Shown here piece after piece: positions 53,236 through 61,749 of a stretch of 64,000 nt of DNA. The stretch covers positions 1 to 64,000 of the forward strand of contig NZ_JAHQCR010000091.1 of assembly GCF_019042735.1 (NCBI RefSeq). Reading direction: 5' to 3'. This DNA comes from Evansella alkalicola (GTDB taxonomy: Bacteria; Bacillota; Bacilli; Bacillales; Salisediminibacteriaceae). Below the pieces are notes generated by a model. That model had not been told where the DNA came from and searched no databases. It saw only the letters and a program-made list of their open reading frames with translations. The first letter of the stretch is position 1, and each line of letters begins with the position of its first letter. A program made the position numbers and the translations under genes.

Positions 53236-53691
53236 ATGAATTCCAATGGAATACCCGTAATGATTGAAATGACAACAATTATTAAAGACGGTTCACAAAA
53301 AGATACTAATTCGTTTTCTACTAAAGGACATATGTTTGAAAAAGGTAGGGCAGTATTTCTTCGTTTTCTCGAGCCTATAGAAGGTGACGAAGCAGAGACA
53401 GTTCAAACTGTTAAAATACAAGGTAATGAGATGACCGTGTTACGTAAAGGAGCCATCTCCATGAATCAGCGATTTATACCGGGCACGACTACTGAGGGAA
53501 TGTATCAAAGTCCGTACGGTCCAATGGCTATGCGCACAAAGACAAAGGATGTCTTGTTTGATTGGAACGAACGCACAGGAAATAGTGTTGGCAGTGGTAT
53601 GATCCGTTTACGGTACAGTCTTCAGCTGCAAGGATCAAAGGCGGGAGATTATGATATGCGTGTAAAAATAAAGGAGGATGAAATGCAATGA
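53236..53691 (+). CDS. ywiB: DUF1934 family protein YwiB
   Basis: 151-aa beta-barrel protein of the calycin-like DUF1934 family, conserved just before argS. Seen: PVMIEMTTIIKDGSQKD, VQTVKIQGNEMTVLRKGAISMNQRFIPGTTTEGMYQSPYGPMAMRTKT and GSGMIRLRYSLQLQG. Function unknown. The stop overlaps the argS start (ATGA). GGCGGGG precedes ATG 53236. Confidence 0.88.
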   Translation: MNSNGIPVMIEMTTIIKDGSQKDTNSFSTKGHMFEKGRAVFLRFLEPIEGDEAETVQTVKIQGNEMTVLRKGAISMNQRFIPGTTTEGMYQSPYGPMAMRTKTKDVLFDWNERTGNSVGSGMIRLRYSLQLQGSKAGDYDMRVKIKEDEMQ

Positions 53692-55370
53692 GCCAAGTGG
53701 AACAGGTGAAGGAACAATTGAAGCAGGAAATTGTGTCGGCTGTCGTTGCAGCTGGACTAGCAACGGAAGAGGAAGTTCCTGCAGTCGTCATTGAATCACC
53801 AAAGGATAAGGATCACGGTGATTATGCAACAAATATGGCAATGCAGCTAGCAAGAATCGCGAAAAAAGCACCAAGAATGATTGCTGAAGATATTGTAAAG
53901 CATTTGGATATGGGACGTGCCAGTGTAGAGAAGGTAGATATTGCGGGACCTGGATTCATTAACTTTTTCATGAAGAAGGATTATTTAGCAAAAGTAGTGT
54001 CTACAGTCTTGGAACAAGGTGAGAAGTTTGGTTCTACTGATTTTGGACAAGGGAAGAAAATCCAAGTGGAGTTCGTTTCCGCAAACCCGACAGGAACACT
54101 TCATTTAGGACATGCCCGTGGAGCGGCAGTTGGTGATTCTCTTTGTAATATATTACAAAAGGCAGGATACGATGTGGCACGAGAGTACTACATTAATGAT
54201 GCTGGTAACCAAATTGATAATTTGGCCACTTCTATTGAGGCTCGCTACTTCCAAGAGCTAGGTGAAGATCGTCCGATGCCAGAGGATGGTTACCACGGTC
54301 AAGATATCATTGGTTTCGCGAAAGAAATCGTGGATACATATGGAGACCGTTTTAAGGATCAATCAAGCGAAGAGCGTCTAGCATTTTTAAAAGAATACGG
54401 CTTAAAGCGCGAGCTCGATAAGCTGCAAAATGATTTAGGGGACTTCCGTGTCCGCTTTGACAACTGGTTTTCAGAAACCTCCTTGTATACGAGTGGGAAA
54501 GTTAAGGATGTTTTAGAGGAGTTGGATCGTCGAGGTGAAACGTATGAAGAGGATGGGGCACTTTGGTTCCGCTCCAAGACTTACGGTGATGATAAAGACC
54601 GTGTTCTTGTAAAAAGCGATGGATCTTATACGTACTTGACGCCTGATATTTCTTACCATAAGGATAAGTTTGCCCGAGGATTTGAGGAGCTCATTAATAT
54701 TTGGGGAGCTGACCACCACGGCTATATTCCTCGTATGAAAGCGGCAGTTCAAGCCCTTGGCTATAGGGAAGACCAATTAAGTGTCCAAATTATTCAGATG
54801 GTGAACCTGTTTGAAAACGGCGAGAAGGTGAAGATGAGTAAGCGTACAGGAAAGGCTGTTACAATGCGTGAGTTGATGGAGGAAGTGGGTATAGATGCAA
54901 CCCGTTATTTCTTTGCTATGCGTGCTGCAGACACTCATCTAGATTTCGACCTAGATTTAGCTAAATCACAGTCAACGGAGAATCCTGTTTATTACGTTCA
55001 ATATGCGCACGCCCGAATTTGTAGTATGCTGCGCCAGGCGGCAGATGCCGGTTATGACGTGGCAGCGGCTTCCCCTAGCGAGTTGAATTTAGATCTCTTG
55101 AAGTCTGAGAAAGAGCTTGATTTGATGAAAAAATTAGGTGAATACCCTGAAGCGGTGACGGATGCGGCGAAGAAGCGTGCTCCTCACAGAATGACGAACT
55201 ACGTATACGAGCTTGCCCAAGCACTTCACAGCTTCTATAATGCTGAAAAAGTAATTAACGAAGATGATGCAGAGCTTACGAAGGCTCGCCTTGCCCTAAT
55301 GGAAGCAGTACGCCTGACTATTGCAAATGCCCTTGACTTAGTCGGTGTAGTAGCTCCTGAAAAAATGTAA
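53688..55370 (+). CDS. argS: Arginyl-tRNA synthetase
   Basis: 560-aa class I synthetase charging tRNA-Arg. The N-terminal Add-1 domain has DHGDYATNMAMQLAR; the HIGH motif is in SANPTGTLHLGHARGAAVGD; KMSK is in VKMSKRTGKAVTMRELM; DALR anticodon domain follows (YVQYAHARICSMLRQA). AAAGGAGG is 9 nt before ATG 53688. Its start overlaps the ywiB stop, so the two are coupled. The terminator at 55395 resembles a unit of the following array. Confidence 0.96.
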   Translation: MSQVEQVKEQLKQEIVSAVVAAGLATEEEVPAVVIESPKDKDHGDYATNMAMQLARIAKKAPRMIAEDIVKHLDMGRASVEKVDIAGPGFINFFMKKDYLAKVVSTVLEQGEKFGSTDFGQGKKIQVEFVSANPTGTLHLGHARGAAVGDSLCNILQKAGYDVAREYYINDAGNQIDNLATSIEARYFQELGEDRPMPEDGYHGQDIIGFAKEIVDTYGDRFKDQSSEERLAFLKEYGLKRELDKLQNDLGDFRVRFDNWFSETSLYTSGKVKDVLEELDRRGETYEEDGALWFRSKTYGDDKDRVLVKSDGSYTYLTPDISYHKDKFARGFEELINIWGADHHGYIPRMKAAVQALGYREDQLSVQIIQMVNLFENGEKVKMSKRTGKAVTMRELMEEVGIDATRYFFAMRAADTHLDFDLDLAKSQSTENPVYYVQYAHARICSMLRQAADAGYDVAAASPSELNLDLLKSEKELDLMKKLGEYPEAVTDAAKKRAPHRMTNYVYELAQALHSFYNAEKVINEDDAELTKARLALMEAVRLTIANALDLVGVVAPEKM

Positions 55371-55394
55371 TATCGTATAAGTAAATATTAGTTA

Positions 55395-55435
55395 TGTCCG
55401 CAGAGATAGTGATTTCTGCGGACTTTTTTGGTTGA
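55395..55435 (+). terminator. Terminator of argS
   Basis: GTCCGCAG pairs with CTGCGGAC and is followed by TTTTTT. The arms match those of arrays 4 and 5 (TGTCCGCAG/CTGCGGACA). Confidence 0.9.
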
Positions 55436-55457
55436 TTGAAAGCCGGTCTTTTTGTCG

Positions 55458-56013
55458 AACTGCGGACTGGGTAATGAAGATTTGTGAAACTCAGTCCGCA
55501 TTAATGGAAAATGCGGACTGAGAATTGAGATTGATGGTAACTCAGTCCGCAATATTAGAAAATGCGGACTGAAAATTGAGATTGAAGGTAACTCAGTCCG
55601 CATTAATGGGAAATGCGGACTGAAAATTGAGATTGAAGGTAACTCAGTCCGCATTAATGGGAAATGCGGACTGAAAACGGGGATTGAATGAAACTCAGTC
55701 CGCAATATTGGGAAATGCGGACTGAGAATTGAGATTGATGGTAATTCAGTCCGCAATATTAGAAAATGCGGACTGAAAATTGAGATTGAAGGTAACTCAG
55801 TCCGCAATATTGGGAAATGCGGACTGAAAATTGAGATTGAAGGTAACTCAGTCCGCATTAATGGGAAATGCGGACTGAAAATTGAGATTGAAGGTAACTC
55901 AGTCCGCATTAATGGGAAATGCGGACTGAAAACGGGGATTGAATGAAACTCAGTCCGCAATATTGGGAAATGCGGACTGAAAACAGAGATTGAATGAAAC
56001 TCAGTCCGCATTC
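55458..56013. repeat. Palindrome array 4: eleven units of 51 bp
   Basis: CTCAGTCCGCA recurs at 55490, 55541, 55592 and so on to 56000, exactly every 51 bp. The hairpin is TCAGTCCGCA, loop TTAATGGGAA (or ATATT variants), ATGCGGACTGA (31 nt), with spacer AAATTGAGATTGAAGGTAAC (20 nt; a second spacer type AAACGGGGATTGAATGAAAC). As 51 is a multiple of three, one minus-strand frame stays open through it. Confidence 0.92.
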
Positions 56014-56124
56014 CTTAAGCATATAGCTCTCAACATAATATGAGTCTAAAGTTGGATTTTCTAATTAACTGAATGATTACCATTCTTTTAGAAGAAAATA
56101 CAAATATTAGGAAACTATACGAAA

Positions 56125-56340
56125 CAACGACAAAATTGAGTCGAATCAAAGACAAACCAAAGACAAACCAATGAAGAACCACGATAAACCAACATCGAAT
56201 CAAAGACAGACTAAAGAAGAAACAACGTCAATCTAGCGAGGAACCCGCACAAAACAAGTCAAACAAAGACGAATGAGCGACGAACCAAGTCAACCAGCCA
56301 CGAACCAGCGACAAACCAACTAAGACAAATACCAACAAAG
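56125..56340 (+). repeat. A/C-rich low-T micro-repeat leader
   Basis: Degenerate 8-12 bp units such as GACAAACCAA, ACGAACCA and GTCAACCA. Thymine is rare on this strand. Similar but shorter tracts are at 61861-61905 and 12105-12152, also beside palindrome arrays. Confidence 0.6.
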
Positions 56341-56362
56341 ATAATTAAAAGAGGTCTTGCCA

Positions 56363-57160
56363 ATGGAAAAAAACAAGTACAGAAAGGATGGCGGTCAGAA
56401 TCAACCCCGTCGACGTATAGTTGTATCTAATTCATTAGCTACTAATTCATTAAGTTATAAAAAACCACTAATGGTAGCTTGGTGGTCCTTAGCCTTTCCT
56501 GGTTTTGGACACTTCTTGTTAGGAAACCACTTATTCGGTGTCATTCTTGTTGTTTTTGAATTTTTAATAAATACCCTAAGTGGATTAAATACAGCAATTT
56601 ATTTTTCGATGCTCGGGGATTTTCAGGAGGCTAAAGAAGCGATTGAGTTAAAATACTTCTTTGTTTACATTCCCATTTATATATTTGCCGTATGGGATAG
56701 CTACAGAAAGGCAATTGAGTTAAATATGGATATCGAACTCACAATTACAAGCAAAGAGAAGTTCAATATTAATCCGTTTCATTTGTCGATTCTAGAAGTC
56801 AATTCCTTAAGAAAAAAGAATACAGCGATGACTTTGCTATGGGCTTTCATTATGCCACCGATGTTGTATATCTATATTCACCGTTTTATAACACTTGTGT
56901 TTACTGCAATTTGGTGGGGAGCGCTATTATATTTTACTAATATCATGGAGGCAGTTTACTATAGTGCAATTGGTGAGTTTTCCAAGACGAAGGAAATATT
57001 AGATCCACAGTGGGTATTAAATCTTCCATCTGTTTATACATTCACAATTTTTGACGTACATACGAAAGCAATTGAAAATAACAAAATGTATGAATTGGAA
57101 ATGATACATCATCTTAGAAGTACTTATCAAGAAGGAAGCTTGGAAGACTTATTTACATAA
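56363..57160 (+). CDS. Internally duplicated membrane protein, unknown function
   Basis: 265 aa, family not recognised. The two halves are alike: GLNTAIYFSMLGDFQEAKEAI ... FFVYIPIYIFAVWDSYRKAIELN and NIMEAVYYSAIGEFSKTKEIL ... WVLNLPSVYTFTIFDVHTKAIENN. Each has membrane helices before the A/S-x-x-G-x-F motif and one after. PGFGHFLLGNHLFGVILV resembles a TM2-domain helix pair. The basic N-terminus (NQPRRRIV) is cytoplasmic. AAAGAGGT precedes ATG 56363. The next gene follows after 25 nt, probably an operon. Confidence 0.7.
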   Translation: MEKNKYRKDGGQNQPRRRIVVSNSLATNSLSYKKPLMVAWWSLAFPGFGHFLLGNHLFGVILVVFEFLINTLSGLNTAIYFSMLGDFQEAKEAIELKYFFVYIPIYIFAVWDSYRKAIELNMDIELTITSKEKFNINPFHLSILEVNSLRKKNTAMTLLWAFIMPPMLYIYIHRFITLVFTAIWWGALLYFTNIMEAVYYSAIGEFSKTKEILDPQWVLNLPSVYTFTIFDVHTKAIENNKMYELEMIHHLRSTYQEGSLEDLFT

Positions 57161-57185
57161 AGTAAGGGAAGTTTAGGTGATAGTA

Positions 57186-57647
57186 GTGTATATTATTGCG
57201 TCCTTTGAGTACTCACCATACTTAGAAGCAACGTTGAAAAAGCTAGAGGAGAAAGAAATTAAACAAGACCAGGTAATAGCCCTCCCCCTTGATAGGAGGT
57301 CAGAGGAAAAGCGCGTGTTGGAAAGTGTTAATTTATCTGCAGGATCAAGTGGCCTAGATTATGCTTTCTTTTTAGGACTTATCTTTATGTTGCTCGGAAC
57401 GATTTACGGGTTTGTGTTAACGATGGGACCAGTAATATGGGGTTTAATTGGCTTGGCCATCGGCTTTTTAACAGGAATTCTGGTTGAAAAATTTATAAAG
57501 AACCGCAGAATAAAGAAAAGAAAGAAACTAAACATGAACACGGCAGAGGTTTTCCTGGCAATCAATTGCAAGTTGGAACAGAAGGAAACGATTGAAAAGA
57601 TTTTATTAGACAATGGTGCACTCGCAATCGGACACTATACTAAATAA
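57186..57647 (+). CDS. Membrane protein with two helices flanked by soluble domains, unknown function
   Basis: 153 aa, family not recognised. The N-terminal 55 residues (MYIIASFEYSPYLEATLKKLEEKEIKQDQVIALPLD) form a ferredoxin-like alpha/beta pattern; hydrophobic segments DYAFFLGLIFMLLGTIYGFVL and GPVIWGLIGLAIGFLTGILV follow; then a very basic loop (KNRRIKKRKKLN) and a second alpha/beta stretch (AEVFLAINCKLEQKETIEKILLDNGALAIGHY). AGGTGAT precedes GTG 57186 with the spacing seen at speE; GTG 57177 is an alternative. Same transcript as the previous gene. Confidence 0.65.
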   Translation: MYIIASFEYSPYLEATLKKLEEKEIKQDQVIALPLDRRSEEKRVLESVNLSAGSSGLDYAFFLGLIFMLLGTIYGFVLTMGPVIWGLIGLAIGFLTGILVEKFIKNRRIKKRKKLNMNTAEVFLAINCKLEQKETIEKILLDNGALAIGHYTK

Positions 57648-57737
57648 GCTGGGCATGAAATACTGCAAACTGCAAAAACTACTTTACAAGGGAACAGATA
57701 AAGTAAAGTAAGACACTATGTCGGAAAAGGTGATTGC

Positions 57738-58532
57738 ATGCCGTGGACAGTGAAAGATGGAAAGGCAAGAATATTCTATGAAGTGGAAGGCCAAGGTCCT
57801 GCAATTGTCTTCGTGCATCCACCAGGAATGGGGCATGTAACATTTAGAAGGCAAAAGGATGAACTCAAGAAATTTTATACTGTAGTTGCTGTAGACCTTA
57901 GGGGTAATGGGCGGAGTGGTATGGACAAGCGGCCATTAACGATGGAGACGGTGGCAGAAGATGTCATAAGAGTGCTCGATAACTGTGGTATTGAAAAAAC
58001 ATATGCATGTGGCTATTCAAATGGAGGATCTGTCGTACAAGAGTTGGCGATATCCTATCCAGAGCGGATTAAAGGGATTGTTCTCCTTGGAAGTTTTCCA
58101 GAAGTAAATAGTTTTCTTTTAAGAAACGAATTCAAGCTTGGGATTTGGGCGATGGAGAACAAACTGATGGGTCTCCTATCCAATGTCCTTGCAGGTGCCC
58201 ATGAGTGGAATCCAATTAAAATGTTTCAGCTTTCCTCCTACATTAAGCAATCGAACCCAGAAATTTTAGAAGCATATTACCGTATGGGACTTGAATATGA
58301 ATCGACTGAGCGATTAACGAAGGTAACTTGTCCAGTCACCCTTATTTATGGGGAGCGGGACGATTATGTTCATCATTATCGTCATCTCTTTAAAAAATAT
58401 GTTCAAGGTCCAGTTACAGTGATTCTAGTCGGAAATGTTGCCCACCAGACGCCAACCAAAAAGGGAAGCGCCATAAACCAAATCATAAAGAACTTTATTA
58501 AGGATACAGAAAGAAACCCAAGTCTAGCTTAA
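57738..58532 (+). CDS. Alpha/beta hydrolase
   Basis: 264-aa serine hydrolase. The oxyanion motif is VHPPGMGH, the nucleophile elbow is ACGYSNGGSVVQE (Ser), the acid is in LIYGERDDYVHHY and the His is in NVAHQTPTKKG. LRGNGRSGMDKRPLTMETVAEDVIRVLDNCGI is the usual second-strand block. Esterase, lipase or C-C hydrolase activity cannot be distinguished. AAAAGGTGATTGC precedes ATG 57738. Monocistronic. Confidence 0.88.
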   Translation: MPWTVKDGKARIFYEVEGQGPAIVFVHPPGMGHVTFRRQKDELKKFYTVVAVDLRGNGRSGMDKRPLTMETVAEDVIRVLDNCGIEKTYACGYSNGGSVVQELAISYPERIKGIVLLGSFPEVNSFLLRNEFKLGIWAMENKLMGLLSNVLAGAHEWNPIKMFQLSSYIKQSNPEILEAYYRMGLEYESTERLTKVTCPVTLIYGERDDYVHHYRHLFKKYVQGPVTVILVGNVAHQTPTKKGSAINQIIKNFIKDTERNPSLA

Positions 58533-58599
58533 TTAATGGCTTTTACTGGCGAACTGTAAACAAGCTATTTTGTGAATAACCACATGAGCTTTCTAGCAA

Positions 58600-58680
58600 A
58601 AAAACACATGCGATATCCACCCGAAAAACACATGCGATTTCATTTCACAGTTGGAATGAATAGCATGTGTTTTTCTACAG
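58600..58680. repeat. CACATGCGAT hairpin repeat
   Basis: ACACATGCGAT occurs at 58604 and 58628, and GCATGTGTTTTT lies at about 58663-58674, forming an ACACATGC/GCATGTGT hairpin. The same motif makes the lipL terminator at 43149. Confidence 0.6.
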
Positions 58681-58697
58681 CAGTATTTGACTAAATT

Positions 58698-58727
58698 AAA
58701 CCGGGCAGCTCATACCCGGTTTTTTTG
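58698..58727 (+). terminator. Terminator
   Basis: AAACCGGG pairs with CCCGGTTTTTTT. Confidence 0.9.
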
Positions 58728-58801
58728 AATGGAACGACCATTCAACTCACCCACGAAGCTGAATCTGAATCGGTTGGATTACGGCACGCACTCATCACAT
58801 A

Positions 58802-60793
58802 TTAAGTTTTTAGAAGCCTAAGTCCATTTAGTATAACGAGAATAGTACTGCCTTCGTGTCCGATGACGCCAAGGGGAAGGCTCACTTGCTGAAAGAAGTT
58901 ACCGATAATTAATAAGACAATGACGGACATGGAGAAAACTAAATTTTGCTTCACGATACGGTTCATACGCTTTGATAATCGTAAAGACAAACGGATTTTG
59001 TCTAACTCGCTTTTCATTAAAACAAGGTCGGCCGTGTCAATAGCGACGTCTGTTCCAGATCCCATGGCAATCCCAATATCTGCTTTGGCCAATGCAGGGG
59101 CATCATTGACACCATCGCCCACCATAATGACAGAGCCGTACTTCTTCTTCAGTCGCACAACTTCTTCTACTTTTTGTTCCGGTAAGCTTTCGGATATCCA
59201 ATCATCTACACCTGCTTCTTTGGCAATGGAAGCGGCCGTAGCTTCATGATCACCGGTTATCATAATGGTTTTCACACCAGCTTTCTGCAGCTCCCTCAAC
59301 GTTTCTTTAGCATCTTTCCTAATTTGATCTTTAATAGCAAAAGCGCCAACCACTTCATCATTTACAGCTGCGTAAACAATGGTTTTTCCTTCTTCTTGGC
59401 GGTTCCGCTCCCACGCTTTCCAGTCTGACGGGTATCCCACTATATTTGAACGCTTCATGAAGGCGATGCTTCCAAGTAGCCATTTGTCGGAGGCAATTTC
59501 TGCTTGAACCCCATACCCAGTGACATCCTCGATTGTTAGTACTTCAGGGAGCTGCTTCTCCGTTTCCTTCTGGCAAAACTTAAATATTGCTTTTGCCAAA
59601 GGGTGGTTTGATTGATGCTCTACCGCTGCCACGGCTGCAAAAATCTCGTCTGATGCTCTCTTATCGGTAAGGATCGAGTCTGTTACTTCGGGTTGACCTT
59701 TCGTGATCGTTCCTGTTTTATCAAAGGCGATGGCGTTCGCTTTCGATAGCTGTTCCAAATACATGCCACCTTTCATTAGCACGCCGTTTCGTGCCCCTGT
59801 CGAAATGGCAGATAGGAGGGCGGGCATAACGGACGCCACCACGGCACACGGGGACGCCACAACCAGCAGGACCATGGCCCGATAGAAGGTTTCTTCAAAT
59901 CCCCAGTTAAGAAAGGTGTATGGAATAACGATCATCAAGGCTACCATCATCAACACCGTAATGACGTACGGGCCTTCAATTTTTTCAATCCACAGTTGTG
60001 TCGGTGGGCGCTCGGATTTTGCCTGTTGGACGAGCTGAATCATTTTTTGAAAAAGGGAGTCGGCATTCTTTTTCGTCACTTCTACTGTCATGGAACCTTT
60101 TCCGTTAATGGTTCCGTTAAAAACTTGGCTATCGTATGTCTTCGTCACAGGTACTGCCTCTCCAGTAAGGGCAGCTTCATCAACGGTCGTCTCCCCATTG
60201 ATTACTACTCCATCAACTGGAACTCTCTCTCCAGGACGAATCAGCACCCTGTCCCCCACTTCAATCGTGTCCACAGGGACGGTTCTCGCGTTTCCAGTTT
60301 TCTCGTCAATAAGGTTAGCTTCTGCTGGAGCCATTTCAATCAATGCAGACAGGTCCTTCTCACTTTTTTGGAAGGTATAAGTCTCCATCGCTCCACTCAA
60401 TGAAAATATGAAAATAAGAATGGCGCCCTCGTTCCAGTAGCCGATATAAGCGGCGCCAATAGCAGCGAGGATCATTAATATTTCTACATTCAAGGAGCGA
60501 TCTTTCACAAGGTCGAGGACACCTTCCTTCGTCTTGTAGTATCCTCCAATTGCATACGAAAGTAAGTAAAGTGTAATGGCGCTACTCCCTGCCAAAGCTG
60601 TTTGTTCTGCAATATATCCGGCAAGGAGGAATATTCCCCCAAGGAGCGCGAAGAGTAGTTCTCTATGTTTTGATGCGCCTGTCGCTGCTACGTGACAGCA
60701 TTTAATAAATGTTGACTGATTTGTTTTTGCTTTTGCTTGTTTGTTTGATGAAGGCTGTTGTGCTTCTTGTGTACGAGGTTTAGGTAAGCCCAT
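58802..60793 (-). CDS. pfeT: P1B4-type metal efflux ATPase, PfeT/ZosA-like (Fe2+ export)
   Basis: 663-aa heavy-metal P-type ATPase. It lacks an HMA domain. The TM6 motif is SPC (VVASPCAVVAS) and the C-terminal helix has HEGST, the pair that defines the P1B4 class, which exports Fe(II) or Co(II). Also: TGEA in EAALTGEAVPV, DKTGT (phospho-Asp) in FDKTGTITKG, NHPLAKAI, and GDGVNDAPALAKADIG. In B. subtilis PfeT is under PerR and Fur; a strong Fur box is 123 bp upstream here. AAAAGGAGATGATCAC precedes ATG 60793. The longer frame adds 23 residues without a site. Confidence 0.9.
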   Translation of the reverse strand: MGLPKPRTQEAQQPSSNKQAKAKTNQSTFIKCCHVAATGASKHRELLFALLGGIFLLAGYIAEQTALAGSSAITLYLLSYAIGGYYKTKEGVLDLVKDRSLNVEILMILAAIGAAYIGYWNEGAILIFIFSLSGAMETYTFQKSEKDLSALIEMAPAEANLIDEKTGNARTVPVDTIEVGDRVLIRPGERVPVDGVVINGETTVDEAALTGEAVPVTKTYDSQVFNGTINGKGSMTVEVTKKNADSLFQKMIQLVQQAKSERPPTQLWIEKIEGPYVITVLMMVALMIVIPYTFLNWGFEETFYRAMVLLVVASPCAVVASVMPALLSAISTGARNGVLMKGGMYLEQLSKANAIAFDKTGTITKGQPEVTDSILTDKRASDEIFAAVAAVEHQSNHPLAKAIFKFCQKETEKQLPEVLTIEDVTGYGVQAEIASDKWLLGSIAFMKRSNIVGYPSDWKAWERNRQEEGKTIVYAAVNDEVVGAFAIKDQIRKDAKETLRELQKAGVKTIMITGDHEATAASIAKEAGVDDWISESLPEQKVEEVVRLKKKYGSVIMVGDGVNDAPALAKADIGIAMGSGTDVAIDTADLVLMKSELDKIRLSLRLSKRMNRIVKQNLVFSMSVIVLLIIGNFFQQVSLPLGVIGHEGSTILVILNGLRLLKT

Positions 60794-60915
60794 GTGATCA
60801 TCTCCTTTTGAAAAACTTGAATGATGCTGCTTTTTCGATGGTGATTTTCTTAAGTGAAACATTAGAAAATCATTTTTTAGCTAATCAGAGGCAATTGCTC
60901 ATTCTTATTGAGAAT

Positions 60916-60934
60916 TAGAATCATAATCATTACC
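60916..60934 (-). promoter_or_regulatory. Fur box upstream of pfeT
   Basis: GGTAATGATTATGATTCTA on the minus strand matches the 19-bp consensus GATAATGATTATCATTATC at 15 of 19 positions. It lies upstream of the expected pfeT promoter, consistent with activation by iron-loaded Fur as known for B. subtilis pfeT. Confidence 0.75.
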
Positions 60935-60935
60935 C

Positions 60936-60973
60936 CTAAAAAGCAGAAAATGCTGCCACCCAATGGTGACAGC
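60936..60973 (-). terminator. Terminator-like hairpin upstream of pfeT
   Basis: GCTGTCACC pairs with GGTGGCAGC through ATTG and is followed by ATTTTCTGCTTTTT on the minus strand. It sits about 18 bp before the Fur box, so it probably isolates pfeT from upstream transcription. Confidence 0.6.
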
Positions 60974-61235
60974 AACTTACATATAGACTGATCAATCTGT
61001 TTGTTTCAAACTATTTAATTTAAAATTCTTGGCCTGGCTTTGCTAAATTATATGCAGTTAAGCTATAGTGCTTTAACTATTTTATGAAAAATTGATGAAC
61101 GTTATTTTCATATGTTATTTATTTGTTAGTTATAAATCTATACCCAATTTGGCGGGAAGTCAATCCTCATTAATTAATTTTATTTTGTTGGTCAAAAAAG
61201 GGGTGGTACTCTTTTAGTTTGTGTAGTTCAGGGGG
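60974..61235. other. Non-coding AT-rich spacer
   Basis: No gene or recognisable site seen between the hairpin and array 5. Confidence 0.3.
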
Positions 61236-61749
61236 CGTCTGCGGACAAAACTTGATGGAATTAATATGAAAATGTCCGCAGCAATAGGATCTGTGGACAA
61301 AACTAGACGATAAAAGCATTGAAATGTCCGCAGTCCAAGGCTCAGCGGACAATACGCAACAAGAAAAGCAGTTAAATGTCCGCAGGCACTAGATCTGCGG
61401 ACAAAACGCAACGAGAAAAGCAATGAAATGTCCGCAGCCAAAGTCTCAGCGGACAAAACTAAAAGAGAAAAGCAACGAAATGTCCGCAGTCCAAGGCTCA
61501 GCGGACAAAACTAAACGAGAAGAGCGTCAAAATGTCCACAGGCACTAGATCTGCGGACAAAACGCAACGAGAAAAGCAGTTAAATGTCCGCAGGCACTAG
61601 ATTTGCGGACAAAACTACAAGAGAAAAGCAATGAAATGTCCGCAGCCAAAGTCTCAGCGGACAAAACGCAACGAGAAAAGCAATGAAATGTCCGCAGGCA
61701 CTAGCTCAGCGGACAAAACTAGATGAGAAAAGCAATGAAATGTCCGCAG
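61236..61749. repeat. Palindrome array 5: about ten units of 52 bp
   Basis: ATGTCCGCAG (one variant GTCCACAG) recurs at 61272, 61324, 61376, 61428, 61480, 61532, 61584, 61636, 61688 and 61740, exactly every 52 bp. The hairpin is TGTCCGCAG, loop GCACTAGAT (or CCAAGGCT), CTGCGGACA or CAGCGGACA (27 nt), with an A-rich spacer AAACGCAACGAGAAAAGCAA... (25 nt). The arms resemble those of array 4 and the argS terminator. Confidence 0.92.

Larger units (their letters stand above)
55371..56362. other. Non-coding gap: terminator, array 4 and an A/C-rich leader
   Basis: About 990 nt without a true gene. It contains the argS terminator, array 4, and from about 56130 a T-poor leader of degenerate GACAAACCAA-like repeats before AAAGAGGT and ATG 56363. 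Confidence 0.55.

Noticed and set aside
55388..56011. 207-codon minus-strand frame encoding 17-residue repeats (RTELPSISIFSPHF...)
   Set aside because: It is the 51-bp array read in frame, since 51 is a multiple of three. It has no usable ribosome binding site (AAGGA touches the ATG) and the hairpin arms explain the sequence better.
61170..61456. Two overlapping minus-strand frames across array 5
   Set aside because: Accidental reading of the 52-bp array; no ribosome binding site and no known domain.
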